DNA from: Comamonadaceae bacterium
GTDB lineage: Bacteria; Pseudomonadota; Gammaproteobacteria; Burkholderiales; Burkholderiaceae_C
NCBI GenBank assembly: GCA_947476285.1
Contig: CANJPU010000005.1
Location: 62,001 to 126,000 of the forward strand
DNA length: 64,000 bases
Direction: 5' to 3'
In this document: piece after piece, positions 8,897-17,218 of the stretch
Numbering within the stretch: position 1 is the first letter of the stretch
Layout of the letters: each line of letters begins with the position of its first letter
The notes under the pieces: generated by a model
Told to the model about the DNA's origin: nothing
Database searches by the model: none
What the model saw: only the letters and a program-made list of their open reading frames with translations
Program-made: the position numbers and the translations under genes

Positions 8897-9021
8897 GCCT
8901 CAAAGCCTAGCACGGCTGATCCATGCGCAAGTTCGGGTGGGGTCGTATTGCGCCGCTCATGTGAAGCTTGTGCAAGGCGATTACGATGCAGTCGGGGCCA
9001 CACACCCAAAGAAAGATTCGA

Positions 9022-9564
9022 ATGAACATTCTCGGTATCTCGGGCAGCCTTCGAAAGGCTTCCTACAACAGCATGGCGCTGCGTGCGGCGCAAAAGCTCG
9101 CGCCACAAGGCGTTAGCCTGCACATCGCCGACATCTCGCACATACCGATGTACAACGAAGATGTACGCACCGCAGGTCTGCCCGATGCGGTGGCCCAATT
9201 GAAGCAGGCGATCAAGGAGGCGGATGCAGTGTTGCTGGTGACACCCGAGTACAACTTTTCAATTCCGGGTGGGCTCAAGAACATGCTGGACTGGATGGCC
9301 CGCCCGCCCGAGCCGCCGTTCGACGGCAAGCCGGTTGCCATCATGGGCGCGGCGACGGGGCCGTTGGGCACGGCGCGGGTGCAGTACCACCTGCGCCAAG
9401 TGCTGGTGTACATGAACACCTTCACCGTGAACAAGCCCGAGGTCTTCATCAGCCACGCGGCCAGCAAGTTCAATGAGCAGGGTGAACTCACCGACGACGC
9501 CACGGCGAAATTCATCACCGAGCTGCTGCTGTCACTGCAGAAACTCAAGCAACGTGTGGGCTGA
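9022..9564 (+). CDS. NADPH-dependent FMN reductase (ChrR/quinone reductase type)
   Basis: A 180-aa flavodoxin-like protein starting MNILGISGSLRKASYN; the GSLRKASYN loop binds FMN phosphate and TPEYNFSIPGGLKNMLDW is the family signature. Enzymes of this family reduce quinones, azo dyes, chromate or flavins using NAD(P)H and protect against oxidative stress in the cytoplasm. The ATG at 9022 is chosen because it gives the canonical N-terminus; an upstream ATG at 8968 would add 18 residues that do not fit the family. Confidence 0.9.
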   Translation: MNILGISGSLRKASYNSMALRAAQKLAPQGVSLHIADISHIPMYNEDVRTAGLPDAVAQLKQAIKEADAVLLVTPEYNFSIPGGLKNMLDWMARPPEPPFDGKPVAIMGAATGPLGTARVQYHLRQVLVYMNTFTVNKPEVFISHAASKFNEQGELTDDATAKFITELLLSLQKLKQRVG

Positions 9565-9602
9565 GCGGGCGTGGGACGCTGCGCGAGTCAGTGGGCGACA
9601 TG

Positions 9603-9660
9603 AGCGCCGCCGGACCGCTCCAAGGCGCGAAGGCCCCCTCGGGGGGCAGCGCAGCGGCGC
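9603..9660. repeat. GC-rich intergenic hairpin repeat
   Basis: The gap between the FMN reductase and TSUP genes contains a perfect hairpin GGCCCCC-TC-GGGGGGC (about 9632-9647) within a segment reading AAGGCGCGAAGGCCCCCTCG. From memory such blocks recur between genes in Comamonadaceae genomes; only one copy is visible in this window, so repetition is not shown here. It could also act as a transcript stabiliser or attenuator ahead of the TSUP gene. Confidence 0.45.
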
Positions 9661-9682
9661 CAGCCGCAAGCGTGGGGGCCAC

Positions 9683-10444
9683 ATGACCTTGCCACTGATT
9701 GCCGACCCATTGTTCTACGCGGCCGCCGTCCCCGCCGTGATCTTGATGGGCATCAGCAAGAGCGGCTTTGGTACGGGCTTTGGTTCGTTGGCCGTGCCGA
9801 TCTTGGGCCTGGCGGTCACCGTGCCGCAGGCCGCCGCGATCATGATGCCCTTGCTGCTGGTGATGGACCTGTTGGGCTTGGTGGCTTTCCGCAAGGATGT
9901 GGATCGCCGCCTCTTGGGCTTTCTGGTGCCCTTCGGCCTGGTGGGAATTGTCATCGGCGCGTTGCTGTTCAAGTTCCTCGACGCCCGCATGGTGGCAGGC
10001 ATCGTGGGATCGATCACACTGCTGTTTCTGGCGCAGCGCCTGCTGTTTCCGCCCCATTCGGACAGTCCCACACCACCACGCTGGTTAGGCGCCATTCTGA
10101 GCACGGCATCGGGCTTTACCAGTTTCGTGGCGCATGCCGGCGGGCCACCGCTCACTGCCTACGTGTTACCGCTGCGGCTGTCTCCGGTGGTGTTCACTGC
10201 GACCATATCTTTCTTTTTCTTCTTCATCAACCTGAGCAAATGGATTCCCTATGCCTGGCTCGGGCTGCTGGATGCGCGCAACATGGTCACTGCATTGGTC
10301 TTGTTGCCGCTGGCGCCAGTGGGTGTGGTCCTTGGCGTTTACATCGCGCGTCGCATCAACCCGCAGGTGTTCTACCGCATCGTCTATCTGGGCATGTTCC
10401 TCACCGGCAGCAAGCTGGTGTGGGATGGATTCCTGGGCGCTTAG
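9683..10444 (+). CDS. TSUP-family (TauE/SafE) membrane permease
   Basis: A 253-aa protein with about eight hydrophobic segments. It begins MTLPLIADPLFYAAAVPAVI and carries the TSUP repeat motif GISKSGFGTGFGSLAVPIL near residue 25 and its second-half counterpart SFVAHAGGPPLTAYVLPL. TSUP proteins carry sulfite, sulfoacetate or other small organosulfur anions across the inner membrane. The ATG at 9683 gives a normal start; the preceding sequence is the GC-rich repeat. No neighbour indicates a substrate. It converges on kefC, with 18 bp between stops. Confidence 0.9.
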   Translation: MTLPLIADPLFYAAAVPAVILMGISKSGFGTGFGSLAVPILGLAVTVPQAAAIMMPLLLVMDLLGLVAFRKDVDRRLLGFLVPFGLVGIVIGALLFKFLDARMVAGIVGSITLLFLAQRLLFPPHSDSPTPPRWLGAILSTASGFTSFVAHAGGPPLTAYVLPLRLSPVVFTATISFFFFFINLSKWIPYAWLGLLDARNMVTALVLLPLAPVGVVLGVYIARRINPQVFYRIVYLGMFLTGSKLVWDGFLGA

Positions 10445-10462
10445 GCGGGGTTCACCAGGGAG

Positions 10463-12292
10463 TCAGCCATGGGGCTGGTCCGGGTCCTCGCGTCGCTGCT
10501 GGTGCGCCTGGGCGCGTTCCTGCGCCATCTGCTCTTCGAGTTGTTGGCGCCCCTGCTTGATGACGGCGATCAGCTTGGCGCGGTCTTTGTGGTGGGGGTG
10601 CATTTGTTCGAACAGTTGGAGGTTGTGGCGCCGAAACCGCATCGCGTGAGTGCGTGCCTCATTCGGGGAATAGCCCATCACCTCCAGCACGGTGCGCGCG
10701 CTGCGCAGGCTGGACTCAAACAGCTCGCGCTCGACGCGCATCACACCGCGGTCGCGCAATTGGTTCCAGTGGGTGACATCGCGGGCGCGCGCCACCAGTT
10801 GCAAGTGGGGGAAATGTTCGCGCGCCAGATCGACAACGGCGAGGGATTGCTCGGTGTCGTCCACAGCAATCACCAGCACCTTGGCGGTCTCGGCGCCGGC
10901 CACCCGCAGCAAGTCCAGGCGCGTGGCGTCGCCATAGAACACCTTGTAGCCAAAGGTGCGGGCGGCCTCGATCATGTCTGCGTCGTGGTCCAGCACGGTC
11001 GCCTGCAGACCCTGCGCTGAAAGCAGGCGGCCCACGATCTGGCCGTAGCGGCCGAAGCCAGCGATGATGATGGGCGCATGCTGCGGCTCGCTGATCTCGT
11101 CAAGTTGTGGCGTGTTGCAGTTGGCAAAGCGAGGCAGCAGCAGCTTGTCAATCGCGACCAGCAGCAAAGGGCTGAGCAGCATGGACACCGCGACCGCACC
11201 AATGAGCAATGAGGATGTTTCGGCTGGAAGAATGCGTGCGCCGGCAGCAGCCTGGAACACGACGAAGGCGAATTCGCCGCCTTGCGCCAGCAGCAAGGTG
11301 AACACCGGGCGTTCCTGAAAGGGCAGGCCGATGGCGCGGGCCACCAAATAGATCGCCAGCGTCTTGAGCAGCAAGAAGCCCAGCACCACCGCGGCCATCA
11401 GCAACGGCGAGCGGGCCAGTACCCCGAAGTCGATGCTCATGCCCACAGCGATGAAGAACAGACCCAGCAACAAGCCTTTGAATGGCTCGATGTCGGTTTC
11501 CAGCTCGCGCCGATATTCGCTCTCGGCCAGCAGCACGCCGGCGAGGAAGGCGCCCAGTGCCATCGACAGGCCCACCAGTTGCATCAGTGCGGCGATGGCC
11601 ACCACCAGCAGCAGCGATGCGGCAGTGAAAATCTCTGGCGTCTTGCTCTTGGCAATCCAGCGCAGCAATGGCCGCAGCAGCAGGCGCCCACCCAGGATGA
11701 TGCCGCCAATGACTGCGATGATCTTGGCCGCCTCCAGCCAAAGGCGGGTGTCGGAAGCATTGTCGGCCGGTGTGCTGGCCAGCAGGGGGAGCAGGGCCAA
11801 AATGGGAATGGCTGCAACGTCCTGGAACAGCAATATCGAAAAACCAGCCTGCCCGCTGGAGGTGGACATCAAATTGCGCTCGCCCATGACCTGCAGCGCG
11901 ATGGCGGTCGATGACAGAGCCAGCCCCAATGCGGCCACCAGGCTGATCCGCCAGGGCAGTCCGGCTGCCATCGCGGCTGCGCACAGCAGGGCCGAGCAGG
12001 CCAGCACCTGGGCGCTGCCCCAGCCGAAAATGGGTCGACGCAAACTCCAAAGGCGTCGTGGTTCCAACTCAAGCCCGACCAGAAACAACATCAGTACAAC
12101 GCCGAATTCGGCGAAGTGCAGGATGTCTTCCACATTGGTCACCAGGCCCAGGCCCCATGGGCCAATGGCGATGCCCGCCGCGAGATAGCCAATGATGGAG
12201 CCCAGCCCCAGTGCGCGAGACAGCGGCACCACAATCACTGCGGCGCCGAGGTAGATCAGGCTGTTGATGAGCCAGGCGGGTGCGTGTTCCAT
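10463..12292 (-). CDS. kefC: CPA2-family K+/H+ antiporter with RCK domain (KefB/KefC type)
   Basis: A 609-aa protein. Residues 1 to about 385 are a 12-13 segment Na+/H+-exchanger fold (VVLMLFLVGLELEPRRLW, FFIAVGMSIDFG); residues about 400-520 are an RCK/TrkA-N domain with GFGRYGQIVGR and HDADMIEAARTFGYKVFYGD. Kef systems export potassium in exchange for protons when glutathione adducts bind, protecting against electrophiles. The Gln/Arg-rich tail is poorly conserved. The kefF-like gene lies 5 bp upstream on the same strand, so the two form the usual ancillary-protein/channel pair. Confidence 0.88.
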   Translation of the reverse strand: MEHAPAWLINSLIYLGAAVIVVPLSRALGLGSIIGYLAAGIAIGPWGLGLVTNVEDILHFAEFGVVLMLFLVGLELEPRRLWSLRRPIFGWGSAQVLACSALLCAAAMAAGLPWRISLVAALGLALSSTAIALQVMGERNLMSTSSGQAGFSILLFQDVAAIPILALLPLLASTPADNASDTRLWLEAAKIIAVIGGIILGGRLLLRPLLRWIAKSKTPEIFTAASLLLVVAIAALMQLVGLSMALGAFLAGVLLAESEYRRELETDIEPFKGLLLGLFFIAVGMSIDFGVLARSPLLMAAVVLGFLLLKTLAIYLVARAIGLPFQERPVFTLLLAQGGEFAFVVFQAAAGARILPAETSSLLIGAVAVSMLLSPLLLVAIDKLLLPRFANCNTPQLDEISEPQHAPIIIAGFGRYGQIVGRLLSAQGLQATVLDHDADMIEAARTFGYKVFYGDATRLDLLRVAGAETAKVLVIAVDDTEQSLAVVDLAREHFPHLQLVARARDVTHWNQLRDRGVMRVERELFESSLRSARTVLEVMGYSPNEARTHAMRFRRHNLQLFEQMHPHHKDRAKLIAVIKQGRQQLEEQMAQERAQAHQQRREDPDQPHG

Positions 12293-12297
12293 GCTTG

Positions 12298-12936
12298 TCA
12301 GGTGTTGAGGATTGGGTCAGGCCGGTCGGCGCCCGGCACTTCGCAGGCAGGGCATGGGTCCATCTCTTGCAGCTCCGGCCAGGCCGGGTAGGTGGCCAGG
12401 CGGTTCTTGAAAACCTGCACGTGCTGTTCGATGTCTTCCTCGCTCGTTCGGTGGGCGCCGTGCAGAATCATCGGCGGCAGAAAGCGCATGCCGCACAGGG
12501 CGGCGGTCTGTTCGTAGGGCGGTAGGAATGCGTCGAAGAAATAACGGTTGTAGCCTTGAGGGTGATAGGAGCTCTCAGGGCCGCCGGTGGTGGCCGCCAG
12601 CCATAAGTCCTTGCCTTGCAAGGCGGTGCCGCCCGGGCCATAGGCCCAGCCGTAAGCGAGCACCTCGTCCACCCACAGCTTGAGCAGGGCAGGCATGGCG
12701 TACCAGTGAATCGGGTGCAGCAGCACGATCAGGGATGCACTGCGCGCCAAGGCTTGTTCCTGCGGCACGTCGATGTCGTAGTCGGCATAGCGCGCGTAAA
12801 GGTCATGCACGCGCACTTGAGCGACATCGCGAGCGGCCGCCAGCATACGGCGGTTGACCCGCGATTCCCGCCAATTTGGGTGGGCGGCCAGCACCAGCGG
12901 TCCGCTGGAAAGCCCTTGTTCATTTGTCTCATCCAT
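12298..12936 (-). CDS. kefF: NAD(P)H oxidoreductase, KefF-like ancillary subunit
   Basis: A 212-aa flavodoxin-fold protein with LVLAAHPNWRESRVNRRML near the N-terminus, LHPIHWYAMPALLKLWVDEV in the middle and ATTGGPESSYHPQGYNRYFF, the pattern of the KefF/KefG/MdaB quinone-reductase group. KefF binds KefC at the membrane and boosts its activity. ATG 12936 is preferred over 12981 because the extra 15 residues overlap the divergent promoter of the ParA gene. It is directly upstream of kefC (5-bp gap), consistent with one operon. The C-terminal ATYPAWPELQEMDPC tail is longer than in Escherichia coli KefF. Confidence 0.85.
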   Translation of the reverse strand: MDETNEQGLSSGPLVLAAHPNWRESRVNRRMLAAARDVAQVRVHDLYARYADYDIDVPQEQALARSASLIVLLHPIHWYAMPALLKLWVDEVLAYGWAYGPGGTALQGKDLWLAATTGGPESSYHPQGYNRYFFDAFLPPYEQTAALCGMRFLPPMILHGAHRTSEEDIEQHVQVFKNRLATYPAWPELQEMDPCPACEVPGADRPDPILNT

Positions 12937-12996
12937 ACCGGTAACATAGCGCAAAGCGGCACCAATGTTTGAAAGCCGCACTTTGAGGAGATTCCC

Positions 12997-13617
12997 ATGC
13001 CAGTCGTGGTTGTTGCCAATCCTAAAGGCGGAGTCGGAAAGTCCACCCTGGCCACTAACATTGCGGGGTATTTCGCCTCAAAAGGCCATGCGGTGATGCT
13101 GGGCGACGCCGATCGCCAGCAGTCCTCGCGTCTGTGGCTGGGCTTGCGCCCCGCCGGTGCCAGGCCTATCAGTGCCTGGGACGTGGACAAAGGCAACATT
13201 GCCCGGCCGCCCAAGGGCGTCACCCATGTGGTGCTGGATACGCCGGCGGGCATGCACGGCAAGCAATTGAAAGAATTAATGCAATTGGCCGACAAGGTCG
13301 TCGTGCCGCTTCAGCCCAGCATCTTCGACATTTTTGCGACGCGAACCTTCCTGGACGAACTGGCTGAGCATCGCAAGGCTTCGAAGATGCAGGTGGGCAT
13401 CGTGGGCATGCGGGTTGATCCGCGCACCATCGCGGCCGACAAGCTGCATGAATTTGTCGACAAGCTGGGCCTGCCGGTGTTGGGCTACCTGCGGCACACC
13501 CAGAACTACATTCACCTGGCGGCGCGCGGCCTGACATTGTTCGACGTGGCGCCCGGCCGTGTCGAGCGCGACCTGGGCCAGTGGGAAGGCATCGCCCGCT
13601 GGCTCTCCAGCAAGTAA
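12997..13617 (+). CDS. ParA-family ATPase (orphan)
   Basis: A 206-aa protein with the deviant Walker A motif KGGVGKST (residues 10-17), GDADRQQSSRLW and VLDTPAGMHGKQL, the three marks of the ParA/Soj/MinD group. A GAGGAG ribosome site lies 6 bp before ATG. No parB or parS-like gene is adjacent, so it is probably an orphan ParA that positions a protein complex or plays a role in chromosome or polar organisation, rather than a plasmid partition gene. It is transcribed alone between kefF and trmL. Confidence 0.85.
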   Translation: MPVVVVANPKGGVGKSTLATNIAGYFASKGHAVMLGDADRQQSSRLWLGLRPAGARPISAWDVDKGNIARPPKGVTHVVLDTPAGMHGKQLKELMQLADKVVVPLQPSIFDIFATRTFLDELAEHRKASKMQVGIVGMRVDPRTIAADKLHEFVDKLGLPVLGYLRHTQNYIHLAARGLTLFDVAPGRVERDLGQWEGIARWLSSK

Positions 13618-13634
13618 GGGTTGCACCAGCGCGT

Positions 13635-14111
13635 TTAAGCGCGGCCCGGGTCTTCGAAGGCGTTTTGCCGCCAGGCCTCGAACACTGTCACGGCCACCGC
13701 ATTCGATAGATTCAGGCTGCGCTGGCCTTCCCGCATGGGCAGCCGCAGCAATTGTGACTGCGCGAATCGTACGCGTACGCTGGGCGCAAGGCCGCGGGTT
13801 TCGCAACCGAAGACAAACCAGTCGCCGGGTTTGAAATTGACCTCGTGCGCCAGCCGTTCAGCCTTGGAGCTCAGGGCGAACATTCGCTGCGGGTCCGGAT
13901 GCAGGGCGTCAATGAAGGCTTCCCAGTTGGCATGCCGCCTCACCTGCGCGTACTCGTGATAGTCCAGCCCGGCTCGGCGCATCTGCCGGTCTTGCATTGA
14001 GAAGCCCAGCGGCTCTATCAGGTCCAGCGTGCAGCCGGTATTGGCGGCCAGGCGAATCACATTGCCGGTGTTGGGTGGGATCTCGGGCTCGACCAGGACA
14101 ATGTGGAACAT
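13635..14111 (-). CDS. trmL: tRNA (cytidine34-2'-O)-methyltransferase TrmL
   Basis: A 158-aa SPOUT methyltransferase with MFHIVLVEPEIPPNTGNVIR at the start, FVFGCETRGLAP (motif 2) and LRLPMREGQRSLNLSNAVAV (motif 3), which form the knot that binds S-adenosylmethionine. TrmL methylates the wobble ribose of tRNA-Leu isoacceptors. The start at 14111 is the canonical N-terminus; a longer frame exists upstream but overlaps comF. It follows comF by 4 bp, giving a two-gene operon. Confidence 0.95.
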   Translation of the reverse strand: MFHIVLVEPEIPPNTGNVIRLAANTGCTLDLIEPLGFSMQDRQMRRAGLDYHEYAQVRRHANWEAFIDALHPDPQRMFALSSKAERLAHEVNFKPGDWFVFGCETRGLAPSVRVRFAQSQLLRLPMREGQRSLNLSNAVAVTVFEAWRQNAFEDPGRA

Positions 14112-14115
14112 CGGG

Positions 14116-14913
14116 CTATTGTGAATGCTGCGCTTGCGTTGAAGAGAGGTGGTGGTCCTCGTCGGTGCGGGCCAGCACCAGGGCGGTGATGCTCGCGGCG
14201 CGGGCCGCACGCAAAACCTGGGCGGCACAGAAGAGCGACGCGCCGCTGGTCATCACGTCATCGACAAGCACCACGTGTTTGCCGCTCACCCGTGAGGCAG
14301 TCAGTGGCTCCAGTGCAAAGGCGTCCTTGACGTTGCGCAGACGTTCGGCTCGGTCCAGCGAAGCTTGCGACTGGGTGTCCTTGACTCGCAGCAGCAAGCG
14401 GCCATCGCTGCGCGACGTGGCCAGGGCGCGGGCCAGTGCCCAGGCCTGATTGAAGCCGCGCTCGGCCAGGCGCTGGGGCGACAAGGGCATGGGCAGCACC
14501 AGGTCTGCCCGCTCCAGCGCGTGCCGCATGCCCGGTGCCTGCTGCATCAGCGCTGCGAACACGCGGGCCCATCCGGCCTGGCCCTGGAACTTGAACTGTG
14601 CAATCAGCGCAGACCAGGGAAACCCATAGGACACCCGCGCGTGGCAGGCGTCCAGTGGCGGCGGTGTATGCAGACAGCGACCGCATAGGTCCACCGCCTC
14701 GGGCACTGGCAGGGCGCAGCGCAGGCATCGCGGTTTGGGCTGCGCAAAGCGGGCAATGCAGGCCTGACAAACGGGCTGGGCCGGCCACGCGCGGCACACC
14801 GCGCACTGGGCCGGCACGGCCGCGCCGATTGCGCCTGCCAGCCGTTTGAAGGTGGAGTCACGCCAGCCCAGCGTGCACAGGCTGGAGGGACTTGAGGGGG
14901 CATCGAGTGGCAT
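14116..14913 (-). CDS. comF: ComF-family phosphoribosyltransferase-like protein
   Basis: A 265-aa protein with an N-terminal double zinc ribbon (CAVCRAWPAQPVCQAC and CLRCALPVPEAVDLCGRC) and a C-terminal PRTase fold with the phosphate-binding loop HVVLVDDVMTSGASL. ComF proteins are linked to DNA uptake and recombination in naturally competent bacteria. The start at ATG 14913 (MPLDAPSSPSS) fits the family; the frame stays open upstream to 15270, but that extension lies opposite the methyltransferase gene and has low-complexity composition. It is divergent from that gene with 44 bp between. Confidence 0.88.
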   Translation of the reverse strand: MPLDAPSSPSSLCTLGWRDSTFKRLAGAIGAAVPAQCAVCRAWPAQPVCQACIARFAQPKPRCLRCALPVPEAVDLCGRCLHTPPPLDACHARVSYGFPWSALIAQFKFQGQAGWARVFAALMQQAPGMRHALERADLVLPMPLSPQRLAERGFNQAWALARALATSRSDGRLLLRVKDTQSQASLDRAERLRNVKDAFALEPLTASRVSGKHVVLVDDVMTSGASLFCAAQVLRAARAASITALVLARTDEDHHLSSTQAQHSQ

Positions 14914-14957
14914 AAAGGGGCCTTGGCGCGGGCGGTCAATATACTCTTTCGTTTCCA

Positions 14958-15857
14958 ATGCCCATGCCCGACCAGCGTCCCCCCTCCATCGATCCGTCCG
15001 CAGCCCAGCGTTGGCATCGCGGGGCTGTGGCGCACTCGCCGTGGCTGCACGAGGAGGTCGCTCGGCGCATGGAAGATCGTTTGCAGTGGATTCGGCTTCA
15101 GCCCAAGGCTTGGGCACATTGGGAGCCGGTGCGCGGGGGTTTGCAGGCTCAGGCATTGCTTGAACGGCGCTACCCGTCGGCGCAATGCTTTGTCTTCGAA
15201 GACCAGCCACACCGCAGCCGTGTGGCACTTGAACGACTGGCGCGGCCCTGGTGGCGGCGCTGGACAGCACCGCCCATCCATCATGGGCCGTTGCCCGCGG
15301 GCGCCTCCCAACTGCTGTGGGCCAACATGGCTTTGCACATGAGCGACCAGCCGCAGGCGCTGATTTCCCAGTGGCACCGAGCGCTCTGCACCGATGGATT
15401 CCTGATGTTTTCGTGTCTGGGGCCGGACACTTTGCGCGAATTGCGCGCCCTCTACCGAGCCCTGGGCTGGCCGCCCCCCGCGCATGAGTTCACCGATATG
15501 CACGACTGGGGCGACATGCTGGTGCAGGCCGGATTTGCAGAACCGGTGATGGACATGGAGCGCATCGTGCTGAGCTGGCCCAGCGCGCAGGCCCTGCTAC
15601 TCGAACTGCGCGAGTTGGGGAGCAACCTCAGCCGTATGCGCCACCCGGCCCTGCGTGCACGCGGCTGGCGTGCGCGCCTTGAACATGAGCTCGACAAGGC
15701 GCTGCGCGGTCCGGACGGCAGGCTCGCACTGACTTTCGAAATCATTTACGGTCACGCGATCAAGCCCACTCCCCGGGTTAAAGTGGGCGAACGCAGCGAA
15801 GTGTCGCTCCAGGACATGCGTTTGCTGCTGCAGGGCGAGAGGCGTACCCATTCATAG
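14958..15857 (+). CDS. BioC-like class I methyltransferase, SAM motif I degenerate
   Basis: A 299-aa protein matching the biotin-synthesis malonyl-ACP O-methyltransferase group: LLWANMALHMSDQPQALISQ, FSCLGPDTLRELR and HEFTDMHDWGDMLVQAGF are close to the BioC conserved blocks. The usual SAM-binding loop (E/DxGxGxG) is not seen; the equivalent stretch reads AHWEPVRGGLQAQ. It may be a family variant with a changed cofactor site, or inactive. It is transcribed alone, and no other biotin gene is near. The assignment to BioC is uncertain because of the missing motif. Confidence 0.6.
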   Translation: MPMPDQRPPSIDPSAAQRWHRGAVAHSPWLHEEVARRMEDRLQWIRLQPKAWAHWEPVRGGLQAQALLERRYPSAQCFVFEDQPHRSRVALERLARPWWRRWTAPPIHHGPLPAGASQLLWANMALHMSDQPQALISQWHRALCTDGFLMFSCLGPDTLRELRALYRALGWPPPAHEFTDMHDWGDMLVQAGFAEPVMDMERIVLSWPSAQALLLELRELGSNLSRMRHPALRARGWRARLEHELDKALRGPDGRLALTFEIIYGHAIKPTPRVKVGERSEVSLQDMRLLLQGERRTHS

Positions 15858-15998
15858 CGCTCGGGTGCAAGTGGCCCTCTGAAGGGGAGCCCCGGAAACC
15901 CGCGCTACAATGCCGGGTTGATTTTTGAGTGTCGTTCGTGTCAAAAACCGTATTGCGCTCAGGTCGGTGGGACAGATTTTGATTTGAGGCTATAGCTA

Positions 15999-17168
15999 GT
16001 GAAAACCATGAAGAGCATTTCAAACAAGTTGGCTTCGCTGCTGTTCGCCCTGGGTGCGTTCAGCCCAGTGGCTTATGCTGTCAATGACCTGCCCGGCGGC
16101 CCTGCCGTACGCCAGCTCAATCTCCATCCTGCGGTCACCCGCATTGCATCGGAGCAGGCATGGCTGCACTGGTTCATGATGATCACCTGCCTGGTGATCT
16201 TCATCGCGGTTTTCGGCGTGATGTTCTATTCGATTTGGAAGCACCGCAAGTCCGTCGGACACAAACCGGCCAACTTCCACGAATCGGTCACCGTCGAAGT
16301 GCTCTGGACCATCATCCCCTTCCTGATCGTCATCGGCATGGCGCTTCCCGCCACCAAGGTGCTGGTCGCCCAGAAAGACACCACCAACGCCGATCTGACC
16401 ATCAAGGCCACCGGCTTCCAGTGGAAGTGGGGTTACGACTACCTCAAGGGCGAGGGCGAAGGCGTCTCCTTCATCGCTGCCCTGGACAGCGAGCATCGCG
16501 AAATGTCCAACAACGGCGCCAAGGGTGTCATGCCCGACAACTACCTGCTCAAGGTTGACAATCCGCTGGTTGTGCCGGTCAACAAGAAAATCCGCATCAT
16601 CACCACCGCCAACGACGTGATCCACGCCTGGGGTGTGCCGGCCTTCGGCGTCAAGCAAGATGCCATCCCCGGCTTCGTGCGCGACACCTGGTTTCGCAGC
16701 GAAAAGACCGGCGACTTCTACGGCCAGTGCTACGAGCTGTGCGGCAAAGAGCACGCCTACATGCCTATCCACGTGAAAGTGGTGTCCGCCCAGGAATACA
16801 CCGCGTGGGTTGATGGCGAGAAGAAGAAAATGGCGGCCAAGCTGGACGATCCGGCCAAGGTCTGGGCCCTGGCTGATATCACCCAGCGCGGCGAGAAAGT
16901 CTACGCAGCCAACTGCGCGGCCTGCCACCAGCCCAACGGCAAGGGAGCGGGCCCCATCAAGCCGCTGGACGGCTCCGCCATCGTCCTCGATGCGGACAAA
17001 AATCAGCAGATCCAGGTGCTCCTGAAAGGCCGGCTCGCCATGCCTGCCTGGAAGCAGTTGTCCGACACCGATCTGGCTGCGGTGATCAGCTACACCAAGA
17101 ACAATTGGTCCAACAAGACCGGGCAGCTCGTGCAGCCCGCTGACGTATTGGCCCAGCGCAGCAAGTAA
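15999..17168 (+). CDS. coxB: Cytochrome c oxidase subunit II with C-terminal cytochrome c domain
   Basis: A 389-aa protein: signal peptide (1-27), two membrane helices (about 58-80 and 100-122), a CuA domain with H209, C244, E246, C248, H252 and M255 (GQCYELCGKEHAYM), and a cytochrome c domain with CAACH at 306-310. The fused haem c marks a caa3-type oxidase. Subunit II accepts electrons from cytochrome c at the periplasmic face. It is the first gene of the cytochrome oxidase operon. A TACAAT sequence at 15906-15911 could be a -10, but no good -35 was seen. Confidence 0.97.
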   Translation: MKTMKSISNKLASLLFALGAFSPVAYAVNDLPGGPAVRQLNLHPAVTRIASEQAWLHWFMMITCLVIFIAVFGVMFYSIWKHRKSVGHKPANFHESVTVEVLWTIIPFLIVIGMALPATKVLVAQKDTTNADLTIKATGFQWKWGYDYLKGEGEGVSFIAALDSEHREMSNNGAKGVMPDNYLLKVDNPLVVPVNKKIRIITTANDVIHAWGVPAFGVKQDAIPGFVRDTWFRSEKTGDFYGQCYELCGKEHAYMPIHVKVVSAQEYTAWVDGEKKKMAAKLDDPAKVWALADITQRGEKVYAANCAACHQPNGKGAGPIKPLDGSAIVLDADKNQQIQVLLKGRLAMPAWKQLSDTDLAAVISYTKNNWSNKTGQLVQPADVLAQRSK

Positions 17169-17218
17169 GGCCTTCGCCTTCCACCGCTGCCCGCGAAAGA
17201 ATCGACAAGGAAATCAAG

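Noticed and set aside
14914..15270. N-terminal extension of the ComF frame
   Set aside because: The residues are low-complexity and lie opposite the methyltransferase gene; ATG 14913 gives a normal ComF N-terminus.
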